From: Fibrivirga algicola
GTDB lineage: Bacteria > Bacteroidota > Bacteroidia > Cytophagales > Spirosomataceae
Assembly (NCBI RefSeq): GCF_011742925.1
Contig: NZ_WAEL01000007.1
Coordinates: 62,001 to 126,000, forward strand
Direction of reading: 5' to 3'
Length of the DNA stretch: 64,000 bases
The position numbers were made by a program, and so were the translations under genes. The notes under the pieces are model-generated. The model was not told where the DNA came from, ran no database searches, and saw only the letters and a program-made list of their open reading frames with translations. Shown in pieces: positions 24,314 through 33,932 of the stretch. How positions within the stretch are numbered: the first letter of the stretch is position 1; the number at the start of each line of letters is the position of its first letter.

Positions 24314-26821
24314 TTGCGTACCGTTTATCTTTTCTTCATTGTGCATCAATTAAACGACTTCTGGCTCACCGACTCGCGACAGGTGATGGTGCCCGCACAA
24401 AGTGTGTTCTTCGCCATTCGCGGCGATCACCACGACGGGCATGCCTATATCGGCGAACTGTACCGGCAGGGTGTCCGGCAATTTGTCATTGAACAGCCCG
24501 TTCCCGGGCAGGAACAGTTCATTGACGCTGAGTTTATTACCGTACCTGGCACGGTTGCCTTTATGCAGGCACAGGCGGCGGCACATCGGGCGACGTTTTC
24601 AGTGCCGGTGATCGGCATTACGGGCAGCAACGGCAAAACCATTGTCAAAGAATGGCTGGCCCAACTGCTGACCGGCCCGGTCAGTCAGGCGGGTACCGGG
24701 TCGGCCGGGTACGTGGTAGCCCGTAGCCCTAAAAGCTATAATTCGCAGCTCGGCGTGCCGTTGTCAGTGCGTCAGCTTAATAGCACCCACACGCTGGCTA
24801 TTTTTGAAGCGGGTATTTCACGACCCCACGAAATGGCGGCGCTTGAGGCCATTATCAAACCAACGATCGGCATTTTTACCAATATCGGTACGGCGCACGA
24901 CGAAGGCTTTAAAACCAGAAAGCAGAAAATAGCCGAGAAGCTCCGGTTATTCGTAGGGGCCGACACGCTGGTGTACTCGCTGGATCAGGACGAGGTCGCC
25001 GACGAAATCAGTATGCTCCTGACGGCCGTAAATCCTGGCTGCAAACTGGTCGGCTGGTCGCGGCAAGGCCAGGAGGCGGCTAGTCCGGCGGGCCTCGACA
25101 AGCTGTACCGGGTGGCCGTTCAGGGCGATGCACTCACCATCAGTGGAGCCGACAACAAACGCTGGTCACTGCGCATGCCTTTCACCGACCCCGCTTCCGT
25201 TGAAAACCTGACGCACTGTATCGTTACGATGCTCACGCTGGGTATTACCGACGAGACTGAGCTTAACCGCCGGCTGGCCCGGCTGCGGGCGGTGTCTATG
25301 CGGCTCGAGCTGAAAGAGGGAATCAACAACTGCGTGCTGATCGACGATTCGTATAATAACGACGTGGCCGGCTTGCGGCTGGCTCTCGATTTCCAGAAGC
25401 AGCAGGGAAACCGCACGCATAAGACCGTTATCCTGTCCGACGTACTGCAATCGGGGCAGAACGAAACTGACCTGTACCAGTTCATCGGACAGTTACTCAC
25501 CGAGCAGGGTGTATCGCAGGTCATTGGCATTGGGCCAGTCATTAGCCGCAACAGGGGCTATTTTGCCCAAAACAGCCTGTTCTACCCCGATACCGACACG
25601 TTTCTGCGTACGTACCCAGCCCAGGCGGGCATCGAATTTCGGAACAGTGTGGTGCTCATCAAGGGTGCCCGTGCCTTCGGGTTCGAGCGCATCGTAGACC
25701 GGTTGCAGCAGAAAGTACACGGTACGGTGCTGCAAATTGATCTGGACGCGCTCACGCATAACCTGAACCAATACCGCGAGCGGGTTGGCAGCCAGACAAA
25801 AATCATGGTGATGGTGAAAGCGTTTGCCTACGGGAGTGGCAGCGCCGAAGTGGCGCGGTTACTCCAGTTTCACCGGGTCGACTGGCTGGCCGTGGCCTAC
25901 GCTGACGAGGGCGTTTTTCTGCGTCAGCAGGGCATTACGTTGCCAATCATGGTGATGAACCCCTCGCCCGAGGCATTTCAGACATTGCTCGATCATGCGC
26001 TCGAACCGGAGATGTACAGCCTGCGCCTGCTCCACGAATGGGGCAGTTTTATTGAGCAGGCCACCCCGGATTCGCCGGTGCCCTGCCACCTGAAGATCGA
26101 TACCGGCATGCATCGGCTGGGTTTCCTGGAAGCCGAAATTCCCACGGTGGTCACGTACCTGAAAGCTCACCCGGCCGTGCAGATCGCCACCTTGTTTAGC
26201 CACCTGGCCGGGGCCGATGACGCGCAGTTCAACGCCTTTTCGCAACAGCAGTACGATACGTTCTGTCGGGCGGCAACGGTGCTCGAGGCGGGTATCGGCT
26301 ACCGTCCTGTGCGGCACCTGCTCAATTCAGCGGGCATCGTGCGGTTTCCTGACTTTAAGCTTGATATGGTTCGGTTAGGCATTGGCCTGTATGGCGTTGA
26401 AAGCAGCCAGACCGAGCCGTCGCTCCTGCGCCCTGTGGGTACGTTAACCACCACCATCAGCCAGATTAAGATCGTTCCGGCTGGCGAAACCGTTGGCTAC
26501 AGCCGGCGCGGCGTACTCGACCACGATTCACGCATTGCCACATTGGCACTGGGCTACGCCGACGGCTACGACCGCCGCCTTGGCAATGGTGTAGGGGAGG
26601 TGTGGGTCAACGGCGTACTGTGCCCCACCGTTGGCAGCGTTTGCATGGACATGACCATGATCGACGTGACCCATGCTCCCGCCAGCGAGGGCGATTTTGT
26701 CGAAATCTTCGGTCCTAATGTACCCGTCACCCACCTGTCGCAGCGTATGGGGACAATTCCTTATGAAGTTTTAACCGGCATCAGCGAGCGCGTAAAACGG
26801 GTGTTCTTTGCCGCCGGGTAA
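24314..26821 (+). CDS. Bifunctional MurF ligase / alanine racemase
   Basis: About 835 residues. The first half is UDP-N-acetylmuramoyl-tripeptide-D-Ala-D-Ala ligase with the ATP loop GITGSNGKT (101-109), GIFTNIGTAHDEGF and LIDDSYNNDVAGLR. The second half, from about residue 468, is a PLP-dependent alanine racemase: LQIDLDALTHNLNQYRE, VMVKAFAYGSG (Lys forming the Schiff base), HLKIDTGMHRLGF, and ALGYADGYDRRLGNG. The fused enzyme makes D-Ala and uses D-Ala-D-Ala for peptidoglycan precursors in the cytoplasm; such fusions are known in Bacteroidota. No ATG begins the frame: TTG at 24314 or GTG at 24341 are the candidates. Confidence 0.93.
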   Translation: MRTVYLFFIVHQLNDFWLTDSRQVMVPAQSVFFAIRGDHHDGHAYIGELYRQGVRQFVIEQPVPGQEQFIDAEFITVPGTVAFMQAQAAAHRATFSVPVIGITGSNGKTIVKEWLAQLLTGPVSQAGTGSAGYVVARSPKSYNSQLGVPLSVRQLNSTHTLAIFEAGISRPHEMAALEAIIKPTIGIFTNIGTAHDEGFKTRKQKIAEKLRLFVGADTLVYSLDQDEVADEISMLLTAVNPGCKLVGWSRQGQEAASPAGLDKLYRVAVQGDALTISGADNKRWSLRMPFTDPASVENLTHCIVTMLTLGITDETELNRRLARLRAVSMRLELKEGINNCVLIDDSYNNDVAGLRLALDFQKQQGNRTHKTVILSDVLQSGQNETDLYQFIGQLLTEQGVSQVIGIGPVISRNRGYFAQNSLFYPDTDTFLRTYPAQAGIEFRNSVVLIKGARAFGFERIVDRLQQKVHGTVLQIDLDALTHNLNQYRERVGSQTKIMVMVKAFAYGSGSAEVARLLQFHRVDWLAVAYADEGVFLRQQGITLPIMVMNPSPEAFQTLLDHALEPEMYSLRLLHEWGSFIEQATPDSPVPCHLKIDTGMHRLGFLEAEIPTVVTYLKAHPAVQIATLFSHLAGADDAQFNAFSQQQYDTFCRAATVLEAGIGYRPVRHLLNSAGIVRFPDFKLDMVRLGIGLYGVESSQTEPSLLRPVGTLTTTISQIKIVPAGETVGYSRRGVLDHDSRIATLALGYADGYDRRLGNGVGEVWVNGVLCPTVGSVCMDMTMIDVTHAPASEGDFVEIFGPNVPVTHLSQRMGTIPYEVLTGISERVKRVFFAAG

Positions 26822-26845
26822 TCAGCCAATAAACCACTCGATACG

Positions 26846-27322
26846 ATGAACGGGAAAACGATTCCTACACTCTATGCCTGGGCTGGTGAAAATGACCGCC
26901 TTGAAGAGCTAACGGCCCATTTTTACGCTAAAGTCGCGCAGGATGAACTGCTGGCTCCGGTGTTTAGCCACATGTCGACTGAGCACGCCCGGCACGTGGC
27001 TCACTTCATTGGTGAAGTTTTCGGTGGCCCTCCGCGCTATACCGAAGCCGACGGTGGCAGCCATACACACATGGTGGAGCATCATATCGGAAAACACCTC
27101 ACCGAGCCCCAGCGCAAACGGTGGATGGCGTTGCTACTCGACAGCGCCGATGAGGTGGGTTTACCCAGCGACCCGGAGTTTCGGTCGGCGCTGGTTGGCT
27201 ACCTGGAATGGGGCAGCCGACTTGCCGTGCTGAATTCGCAAACTGACGACAACCCTATTACCGAAGGTGAACCTATGCCAAAATGGGGTTGGGGCGAAAC
27301 CGGCGGGCCGTATCAGCCATAA
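26846..27322 (+). CDS. Truncated haemoglobin, group II-like
   Basis: 158 residues. LYAWAGENDRLEELTAHFYA and VFSHMSTEHARHVAHFIGEV, then GGSHTHMVEHHIGKHLTEPQ with the proximal His, and RKRWMALLLDSADEVGLP, match group II truncated globins; a Trp after the F helix is typical of the group. The tail (PMPKWGWGETGGPYQP) is also family-like. It binds haem and probably O2 or NO for protection or redox sensing. It follows murF-alr by 24 bp and may be cotranscribed, and it ends at a long hairpin shared with a convergent gene. Confidence 0.88.
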   Translation: MNGKTIPTLYAWAGENDRLEELTAHFYAKVAQDELLAPVFSHMSTEHARHVAHFIGEVFGGPPRYTEADGGSHTHMVEHHIGKHLTEPQRKRWMALLLDSADEVGLPSDPEFRSALVGYLEWGSRLAVLNSQTDDNPITEGEPMPKWGWGETGGPYQP

Positions 27323-27335
27323 GCAGATAGGATCA

Positions 27336-27424
27336 ACACAGCTAAACAGAGGTCACACGGAGAACATCGCGCATCGGTTGATAAACAACGCTGTGTTCTC
27401 CGTGTGACCTTTGTTTAGCTGTGT
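27336..27424. terminator. 31-bp-arm hairpin between convergent genes
   Basis: ACACAGCTAAAC begins a 31-bp arm (27336-27366) complementary to 27394-27424 with a single mismatch, around a 27-base loop. It fills the gap between the globin stop and the converging aldehyde dehydrogenase stop. It lacks a strong T-tract. A bidirectional terminator is the likeliest role. Confidence 0.65.
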
Positions 27425-27437
27425 CAATAAACACCCA

Positions 27438-28868
27438 TTACGAGAACTTCATCGCCCAGCCGATCAATTTCTTTACCCGGTCGGTGTAGGGGGGGAACAG
27501 AAACTTCATCGTGCCAAATTGCCGGCGTAAAATGCTTCGGCGGTGCGACAACTCCTGAAACCCGAAGTAACCGTGGTAACTGCCAATGCCGCTATTGTTG
27601 ACGCCACCAAACGGCATTTCCGGATTGGTGAAGTGGATCATGGCGTCGTTGATGACCGTATCGCCCGCCGACGTGCGGTTGATCAGGTAGTCGATGTGTT
27701 CCTGCTTGCGGCTGTGAATGTAAAGCGCCAGCGGTTTTTCGCGGCTGTTGATATGGGCCAGCGCTTCGTCGAGATTCTTCATTGTGACCACAGGCAACAG
27801 CGGCCCGAAAATCTCTTCCTGCATAATCTGCATGTCGTCGGTAACGCCATCGATCAGGGTGGGCTCCACGAAATTATCGGCTTCGTTGGTTCGGCCACCC
27901 ATCAGCACGGTGGCCCCTTTACGGGCTGCATCATCGATCAGTCCTTTGACCCGCTGAAAATGGCGCTGATTGACAATGCGGGCGTAGCTGTCGGAGGCGG
28001 CTCGTGCGGTGCTGTCGGCGCCATACATCCGTTCCACCACCGCTTTAAACTCAGCAAGGAGCGGCGCTTTAACCGACTCATGCACCAGCAGGTAATCGGG
28101 CGCAATGCAGGTTTGGCCGTTGTTGAAATACTTTGACCAGGCCAGGATCTCGGCCGTCTTTTTAAGGTCGGCGGTTTCGTCAACGATAAACGGTGATTTG
28201 CCACCCAATTCCAGGGTCACCGAGGCCAGGTGTTTGGCGGCAGCGGCCATGATCACTTTGCCCAGCGCGGGGCTGCCCGTAAAGAAAATGTGGTTAAACG
28301 GCAGGTCGAGCATCGTTTGCGCCGTGTCTGCATCGCCTTCAAACAGCACAACTTCCTCGGGCGGAAACAGATCGTTGACCATCCGACCCAGCAAAGCGGC
28401 GGTATTGGGTGTCAGCTCAGACGGTTTCAGCATGCAGACGTTCCCAGCGGCGATGGCAGCAATCAGTGGCCCAACCATCAGGTCGAACGGGTAATTCCAG
28501 GGGGAAATAATCAGCACCACGCCTTTGGGCTCATAGTGCAGGTAGCCGCTTGTGCCTACCAGCGAGAGCGGCGTGGGCACGCGCTGCGGTTTCATCCACT
28601 GCTTCAGGTGCCGGATCGTATAGCGTAAATCGCCGAGCAAGCCCGTCAGTTCGCCCAGGTCTACTTCGGCCGAGGGTTTACGAAAGTCGGCGTACATGGC
28701 CGCGTGTATATCGGTCCGGTGCGTTTCTACCCATGTTTTCACCCGCTTTAACCGGTCGATTCGCTGGTCGGCAGTGGTTAGTGCCATGGCTGACGCATGG
28801 TGGCGCAGCCGGTCAAAAGCCGCTTTTATCGAGGCTTTTGCGTCTATTTTGGGTTCCTCAGCAATCAT
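27438..28868 (-). CDS. Aldehyde dehydrogenase, class 3-like
   Basis: 476 residues. ISPWNYPFDLMVGPLIAAIA carries the conserved Asn, Glu220 is in VTLELGGKSPF, and nucleophile Cys254 is in YFNNGQTCIAPDYLLV. PEMPFGGVNNSGIGSYHGYF and the hydrophobic C-terminus (TDRVKKLIGWAMKF) resemble the ALDH3/fatty aldehyde dehydrogenase branch. It oxidises aldehydes, often fatty or aromatic, to acids with NAD(P)+. The gene stands alone on its strand, convergent with the globin and divergent from pyruvate carboxylase. Confidence 0.92.
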   Translation of the reverse strand: MIAEEPKIDAKASIKAAFDRLRHHASAMALTTADQRIDRLKRVKTWVETHRTDIHAAMYADFRKPSAEVDLGELTGLLGDLRYTIRHLKQWMKPQRVPTPLSLVGTSGYLHYEPKGVVLIISPWNYPFDLMVGPLIAAIAAGNVCMLKPSELTPNTAALLGRMVNDLFPPEEVVLFEGDADTAQTMLDLPFNHIFFTGSPALGKVIMAAAAKHLASVTLELGGKSPFIVDETADLKKTAEILAWSKYFNNGQTCIAPDYLLVHESVKAPLLAEFKAVVERMYGADSTARAASDSYARIVNQRHFQRVKGLIDDAARKGATVLMGGRTNEADNFVEPTLIDGVTDDMQIMQEEIFGPLLPVVTMKNLDEALAHINSREKPLALYIHSRKQEHIDYLINRTSAGDTVINDAMIHFTNPEMPFGGVNNSGIGSYHGYFGFQELSHRRSILRRQFGTMKFLFPPYTDRVKKLIGWAMKFS

Positions 28869-29038
28869 GGTAGGCAGGGTTATTTTTTATGAAAAATACA
28901 AAAAAAAAGAAAGATCAGTCAACGTACCTGATCTGTGACGAAATTGGCGAGCAGACCAGGTAGTGTTTGACTGACTTCGGCCCGGCAGATTTGTGGTAAC
29001 TTATGCGCTAACGTTTCTGCATTTCAGGCTGATTTCTC

Positions 29039-29057
29039 CAAATTTTCCACAAATTTG
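29039..29057 (+). promoter_or_regulatory. CAAATTT dyad upstream of pyruvate carboxylase gene
   Basis: CAAATTT (29039-29045) and AAATTTG (29051-29057) form a perfect 7-bp dyad with a 5-base spacer, 51 bp before the start codon. CAAATTTG at 29050-29057 differs at one base from the Bacteroidota -7 promoter element TAnnTTTG, so this may be the promoter with an overlapping operator. This is inference; the start of transcription is unknown. Confidence 0.35.
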
Positions 29058-29107
29058 CCTCGTCGTTTGCTGACAATACAACCAAAGGCCTTATTTGTTG
29101 CCAAATC

Positions 29108-32100
29108 ATGAAAGACTATATCCGTCCAATCAACCGCCTGTTGGTTGCTAACCGGGGTGAAATTGCCATCCGTATCATGCGGGCTGCCACCGAACTTGGT
29201 ATCACCACCGTAGCCGTTTACACCTACGAAGACCGCTATTCGCTTCACCGCTACAAGGCCGACGAAGCGTATCAGATTGGGCGTGACGACGAGCCGCTGA
29301 AACCCTACCTGGATGTAGAAGGGATGATTCTGCTGGCCAAAAGCAAAAAGATCGACGCCATCCACCCCGGTTATGGTTTCCTGTCGGAAAACGTAAAACT
29401 GGCCCGGCGGTGCCGCGAGGAGGGCATTATTTTCATTGGCCCCACGCCCGAAGCCATGGAAGCCCTTGGTGATAAGGTGCGGGCCAAAAATCTGGCAACA
29501 ATTGCGGAGGTGCCGCTCATTCCCGATTCGCGGGAAGAGAACATGTCGGCCGAACGGGCTGGTCAGGAAGCCGCCCGGATCGGTTTCCCGGTGATGGTAA
29601 AAGCTGCCGCCGGTGGTGGCGGACGCGGTATGCGGGTGGTCAGGAACCCCGATGACTTTGAAAAGTCATTTACCGAAGCGAAGAACGAAGCCCGCAACGC
29701 CTTTGGCGACGACACGATTTTCCTCGAGAAATTCATTGAAGACCCCAAGCATATTGAAGTACAACTGCTCGGCGATACACACGGTAACCTGATTCACCTA
29801 TACGAACGCGACTGCTCGGTACAACGCCGTTTCCAGAAGGTCGTCGAGGTAGCTCCGTCGTTTGGTCTGAAGCAGGAAACACGCGAGCAACTGTATGCCT
29901 ACGCCCTGAAAATTGGCAAGGCAGCGGGCTACAGCAACGCCGGTACGGTGGAGTTTCTGGTCGATAAAGAAGAGAATATTTACTTCATCGAAGTGAACCC
30001 CCGGATTCAGGTTGAGCACACGATCACGGAAGAGGTAACGGGTGTCGACATCGTTCGCTCGCAGATCCTGATCGCGATGGGCTATAAACTGTCCGACAAC
30101 GGGATCTACATCAATCACCAGGATGAAGTGCCACTGAACGGATTTGCCATTCAGTGCCGCATCACAACGGAAGACCCCGCCAACGGCTTCAAGCCTGATT
30201 TTGGTACCATCATCGCCTACCGTAACGCGGCTGGCTTTGGTATCCGTCTCGACGAAGGCAGCAGCTATCCCGGCGTTAAAATTTCCCCGTATTTTGATTC
30301 AATGATCGTGAAAGTGTCGGCCCGGGGACGTACTCTGAAAGGCGCCACCCAGCGATTACAGCGGGCGCTGGTCGAATTCCGGATTCGGGGCGTGAAAACC
30401 AATATCTCGTTCCTGATGAACGTGATCGACCACCCGGTTTTCCAGCGCGGCGATGCCCGCGTCTCATTCATTGAAAGCCACCCCGAACTGTTCAAGCTCC
30501 GCCAGCCGCAAGACCGCTCTACCAAGGTGCTGCGCTACCTCGGCGAAGTGATCGTGAACGGCAACCCGGAGGTGAAAAAGCGCGACGACAGCAAGGTATT
30601 CCGCACGCCCGTTGTGCCCATTTTCGACCAGTACGGCCAATACCCGGCCGGTAACCGCGACCGCCTGAACGAGCTGGGCCGTGAAGGCTTCGCCAACTGG
30701 GTACGTGATCAGAAGCAGATTCTCTACACCGATACGACCTTCCGCGATGGCCATCAGTCGCTGCTGGCCACGCGGGTACGTACCCAGGACTTGCAAAAGG
30801 TAGCCGAAGGGTTTGCCAAAAATCACCCCGAACTCTTCTCGATGGAAGTCTGGGGCGGCGCTACTTTCGACGTGTCGATGCGATTCCTGTATGAGAGCCC
30901 GTGGAAGCGGCTGGCCGCCTTGCGCGAGGCCATGCCCAACATGCTGTTGCAGATGCTCTTCCGGGGTTCCAACGCTGTGGGCTACTCAGCCTACCCCGAC
31001 AATCTGATTGAGAAATTCGTGGAGAAGTCGGCCGAAACGGGTATCGACGTCTTCCGTATTTTCGACTCACTGAACTGGGTCGAGGCTATGAAAGTGAGCA
31101 TCCGCGCCGTTCGTGAGCGGACTAACGCTATTGCTGAAGCCGCCATCTGCTACAGCGGTATCGACGAGAAATACACGCTTCAGTATTACCTCGACATGGC
31201 TAAACAGCTTGAGGATGAAGGCTCGCACCTGCTGTGTATCAAAGACATGGCCGGTCTGCTGAAACCGCTCGACGCGCAATTGCTGGTAAGTGAGTTAAAG
31301 AAGAGCTTGAGCATCCCGATTCACTTACATACCCACGATACGGCGGGTATTCAGGCGGCAACGTACCTGAAAGCGATCGACGCGGGCGTAGATATCGTCG
31401 ACTGTGCGCTGGGTGCCTTGTCGGGCCTGACCTCGCAGCCGAACTTTAATTCGGTGGTGGCGATGATGCAGGGGCACGAGCGGGAATGTGCCGTTGACCT
31501 GCCGTCGCTGAATGCCTACTCCAACTATTGGGAAGACGTTCGGGAATACTATTATCCGTTCGAGAGCGGTATGAAAGCGGGCAGCGCCGAAGTGTACGAA
31601 AACGAGATTCCGGGCGGGCAATATTCGAACCTGAAGCCACAGGCCATTGCTACGGGCCTCGGCGACAAGTTCGAGACGCTGAAGAAGAACTACTCGGTTG
31701 CCAATCAATTGTTTGGGAACATCATTAAGGTGACGCCTTCGTCGAAAGTGGTGGGTGACATGGCGATTTTCATGACCGCCAACAACCTGACCGCCGACGA
31801 TGTGCTGGAGCGCGGCGAATCGCTGTCGTTCCCCGAATCGGTGAAGGATCTGATGAAGGGTATTCTGGGTCAGCCCTATGGCGGTTTCCCCGAGAATATT
31901 CAGAAGGCCGTGCTGAAAGGGGAGGAGCCGATCACCGGTCGTCCCAACGAGCACCTGGCCCCGATCGATTTCGATGCTGATTTTACCAAATTCCAGGAGG
32001 CATTCCCCCGCAACGATGGCTTTCTCGATTACCTCTCGTATCAGATGTACCCCAAGGTGTATGAGGAATACTACAAGGCCATTGATCAGTACGGCGACGT

Positions 32101-32542
32101 CAGTATCATTCCAACGCCGGCGTTCTTCTACGGTCTGAAGCCCAACGAAGAAATTCTGGTGCCGATTGCCGAGGGTAAAAATATCCTGGTACGTCTGCTG
32201 TTTATGTCGGAGCCCGACGCGTCGGGCATGCGCACGATCACCTTTGAACTGAACGGTCAGGGCCGTCAGGTACAGGTACGTGACAAGGCGCAGAAGGTGG
32301 TGAAAGAGCAAAACCAGAAGGTGAGTAAACCGACCGACATTGGTTCGCCGCTACAAGGTCGCCTGACCCGCATACTGGTGAAGCCCGGCGACGAGGTGAA
32401 GAAGAACCAGCCGCTGTTTGTGATCGAAGCCATGAAAATGGAAAGCATCGTGGCCGCTCAGCAGCCCGGCACCGTCAAGCAGGTACTGCTGAAAGAAAAC
32501 ACCACCATTGAGCAAGACGACTGGGTCATCGAGATGGCGTAG
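29108..32542 (+). CDS. pyc: Pyruvate carboxylase
   Basis: 1144 residues, the usual single-chain length. Residues 1 to about 460 are biotin carboxylase (LLVANRGEIAIRIMRAATEL, AAAGGGGRGMRVV, FIEVNPRIQVEHTITEEVTG). Residues from about 530 are the carboxyltransferase (LYTDTTFRDGHQSLLATR, the catalytic signature, and HLHTHDTAGIQAATYLKA). The C-terminal biotin carrier has IEAMKMES with biotinylated Lys1110. It makes oxaloacetate from pyruvate and bicarbonate to refill the TCA cycle. It stands alone with its own candidate promoter dyad and a terminator. Confidence 0.97.
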   Translation: MKDYIRPINRLLVANRGEIAIRIMRAATELGITTVAVYTYEDRYSLHRYKADEAYQIGRDDEPLKPYLDVEGMILLAKSKKIDAIHPGYGFLSENVKLARRCREEGIIFIGPTPEAMEALGDKVRAKNLATIAEVPLIPDSREENMSAERAGQEAARIGFPVMVKAAAGGGGRGMRVVRNPDDFEKSFTEAKNEARNAFGDDTIFLEKFIEDPKHIEVQLLGDTHGNLIHLYERDCSVQRRFQKVVEVAPSFGLKQETREQLYAYALKIGKAAGYSNAGTVEFLVDKEENIYFIEVNPRIQVEHTITEEVTGVDIVRSQILIAMGYKLSDNGIYINHQDEVPLNGFAIQCRITTEDPANGFKPDFGTIIAYRNAAGFGIRLDEGSSYPGVKISPYFDSMIVKVSARGRTLKGATQRLQRALVEFRIRGVKTNISFLMNVIDHPVFQRGDARVSFIESHPELFKLRQPQDRSTKVLRYLGEVIVNGNPEVKKRDDSKVFRTPVVPIFDQYGQYPAGNRDRLNELGREGFANWVRDQKQILYTDTTFRDGHQSLLATRVRTQDLQKVAEGFAKNHPELFSMEVWGGATFDVSMRFLYESPWKRLAALREAMPNMLLQMLFRGSNAVGYSAYPDNLIEKFVEKSAETGIDVFRIFDSLNWVEAMKVSIRAVRERTNAIAEAAICYSGIDEKYTLQYYLDMAKQLEDEGSHLLCIKDMAGLLKPLDAQLLVSELKKSLSIPIHLHTHDTAGIQAATYLKAIDAGVDIVDCALGALSGLTSQPNFNSVVAMMQGHERECAVDLPSLNAYSNYWEDVREYYYPFESGMKAGSAEVYENEIPGGQYSNLKPQAIATGLGDKFETLKKNYSVANQLFGNIIKVTPSSKVVGDMAIFMTANNLTADDVLERGESLSFPESVKDLMKGILGQPYGGFPENIQKAVLKGEEPITGRPNEHLAPIDFDADFTKFQEAFPRNDGFLDYLSYQMYPKVYEEYYKAIDQYGDVSIIPTPAFFYGLKPNEEILVPIAEGKNILVRLLFMSEPDASGMRTITFELNGQGRQVQVRDKAQKVVKEQNQKVSKPTDIGSPLQGRLTRILVKPGDEVKKNQPLFVIEAMKMESIVAAQQPGTVKQVLLKENTTIEQDDWVIEMA

Positions 32543-32565
32543 CGTTAACTGGTAGAACGTTAGAT

Positions 32566-32609
32566 GTGCAGGTTGGTCCACTTATATAGGGGCTGGCCTG
32601 CACTTTTTT
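32566..32609 (+). terminator. Rho-independent terminator after pyc
   Basis: GTGCAGG (32566-32572) pairs with CCTGCAC (32597-32603), followed by six T residues. The loop is long (24 bases) and may pair further with GU pairs. It lies 24 bp past the pyc stop and rules out a start for the next gene before about 32610. Confidence 0.8.
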
Positions 32610-32661
32610 GCGTCTTTTACCCACTACATTTGAGCTTAGTAGCTACCTTCTGCCATCTAGT

Positions 32662-33780
32662 ATGAACCCCAATCCGATCATGCGTTCGTTGACATATTTC
32701 CGCCAGTTCATAGCGCTTGCCTTGCTGACGGCTACATTTCTGTTGCTGGTTGCCAGCCAGAGTTTTGGTCAGAGCAGTCCCGTTAAAACAGGCACCGTGG
32801 AGCGTATCAAGGTGCATGGTAAAGGGCTGGAAGGTAACCTGGCCGGTGATTCGCCCGATCGCGACGTATCAATTTATCTGCCACCCAGCTATGGTACCGA
32901 TAAGACCCGGCGGTATCCGGTTATTTATTTTCTGCACGGCTTCACCGACAACGACGCGCAATGGTATGGCCTGACCAAGCATTGGATCAACCTGCCGTCG
33001 GTTGTCGATAAAACGCTGGCCGGGGGTAAGTCGCGTGAGTTTATCATTGTGACGCCGAATGCTTACAATCGTTATTTCGGGAGCATGTACTCTAACTCGG
33101 TGACGATTGGCAACTGGGAGGGCTTTGTGGCGGACGAACTGGTTACCTACGTCGATAAGCACTACCGCACCCTGGCGCAGGCAAGCAGTCGTGGGTTGGC
33201 GGGGCACTCGATGGGCGGATATGGGTCGATCCGGATCGGTCAGAAACACCCCGAAACATTCTCTAGTATCTACCTGCTGAGTCCCTGCTGCATGCTGCCC
33301 AATACGGGCGGCTCGGTGAGTGCTGCCATGGCTGCCCGTATGGAGGGCGTGAAGTCGCTGGCCGATCTGGAGAAAGCGGATTTCGGTACAAAAGCGATGT
33401 TTGCGTCGGCGGCATCGTGGTCGCCCAACCCAACCAACGCGCCATTTTACCTGGATTTGCCCGTCAAAGACGGCCAGCCACAGCCAATGGTGGCTACCAA
33501 ATGGGCCGCGAACGCACCGCTCGCGCTGCTGGATCAGTACATCGGCAACCTGAAAAAGCTGCATGCCATCGCGTTTGATGCCGGATCGAAAGACGAGAGC
33601 ATAGCCGCCAACAACAAAATTCTGGACGCCATGCTGACCAACTACCAGATTCCGCATGGCTATGAGGAATATGATGGCGATCACCTGAACCGTATCGCCG
33701 AGCGTATTGAACAGAAGATGCTCCCGTTCTTCACGGCTAATCTGTCGGTCGAACCTGTTCGCCCGGCGAAAAAACGGTAA
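32662..33780 (+). CDS. Secreted esterase D-like alpha/beta hydrolase
   Basis: 372 residues from the ATG at 32662; an ATG at 32680 gives a shorter signal peptide and is nearly as good. A signal peptide ends near ASQSFGQ. The esterase (EstA/esterase D) fold is marked by [30 protein letters not shown] (oxyanion region), [17 protein letters not shown] and the nucleophile elbow [13 protein letters not shown] with Ser183. The late [13 protein letters not shown] supplies Asp/His candidates. Members hydrolyse acyl esters on sugars or related substrates; the target is unknown. It lies downstream of the pyc terminator and upstream of a short hairpin. Confidence 0.88.
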   Translation: MNPNPIMRSLTYFRQFIALALLTATFLLLVASQSFGQSSPVKTGTVERIKVHGKGLEGNLAGDSPDRDVSIYLPPSYGTDKTRRYPVIYFLHGFTDNDAQWYGLTKHWINLPSVVDKTLAGGKSREFIIVTPNAYNRYFGSMYSNSVTIGNWEGFVADELVTYVDKHYRTLAQASSRGLAGHSMGGYGSIRIGQKHPETFSSIYLLSPCCMLPNTGGSVSAAMAARMEGVKSLADLEKADFGTKAMFASAASWSPNPTNAPFYLDLPVKDGQPQPMVATKWAANAPLALLDQYIGNLKKLHAIAFDAGSKDESIAANNKILDAMLTNYQIPHGYEEYDGDHLNRIAERIEQKMLPFFTANLSVEPVRPAKKR

Positions 33781-33790
33781 GGTGTATCGT

Positions 33791-33820
33791 CCTGCTAGCT
33801 GAAGCCAATGGAACCGCAGG
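33791..33820. repeat. Short hairpin with a core shared with 52864-52877
   Basis: CCTGC (33791-33795) and GCAGG (33816-33820) enclose the 14-mer GCTGAAGCCAATGG (33798-33811). The same 14-mer occurs at 52864-52877 inside another intergenic hairpin with different outer arms. It lies 10 bp after the esterase stop. It may be a terminator or an eroded member of a small palindromic repeat family. Confidence 0.45.
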
Positions 33821-33932
33821 CAATTACAGCAAAGGGTGCTCTGGTGTCGTGAGTAACGCCTGAACGGCTGTATACTTGCAGTTCGTCTCGTTATCAATTA
33901 ATGTGGTGTTCGGGCGAACGTTAACGAAGCCT

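Noticed and set aside
19484-27424. Long inverted repeats as insertion-sequence ends
   Set aside because: Each pair is separated by fewer than 30 bases with no transposase, and the different pairs share no sequence.
31325-32311. A 328-codon open frame on the minus strand
   Set aside because: It lies wholly inside the pyruvate carboxylase gene, and its translation shows no domain; it is a shadow of the GC-rich codon pattern of the real gene.
32869-33897. A 342-codon open frame on the minus strand
   Set aside because: It is antisense to the esterase gene, whose signal peptide and catalytic Ser are clear; the antisense translation has no recognisable motif.
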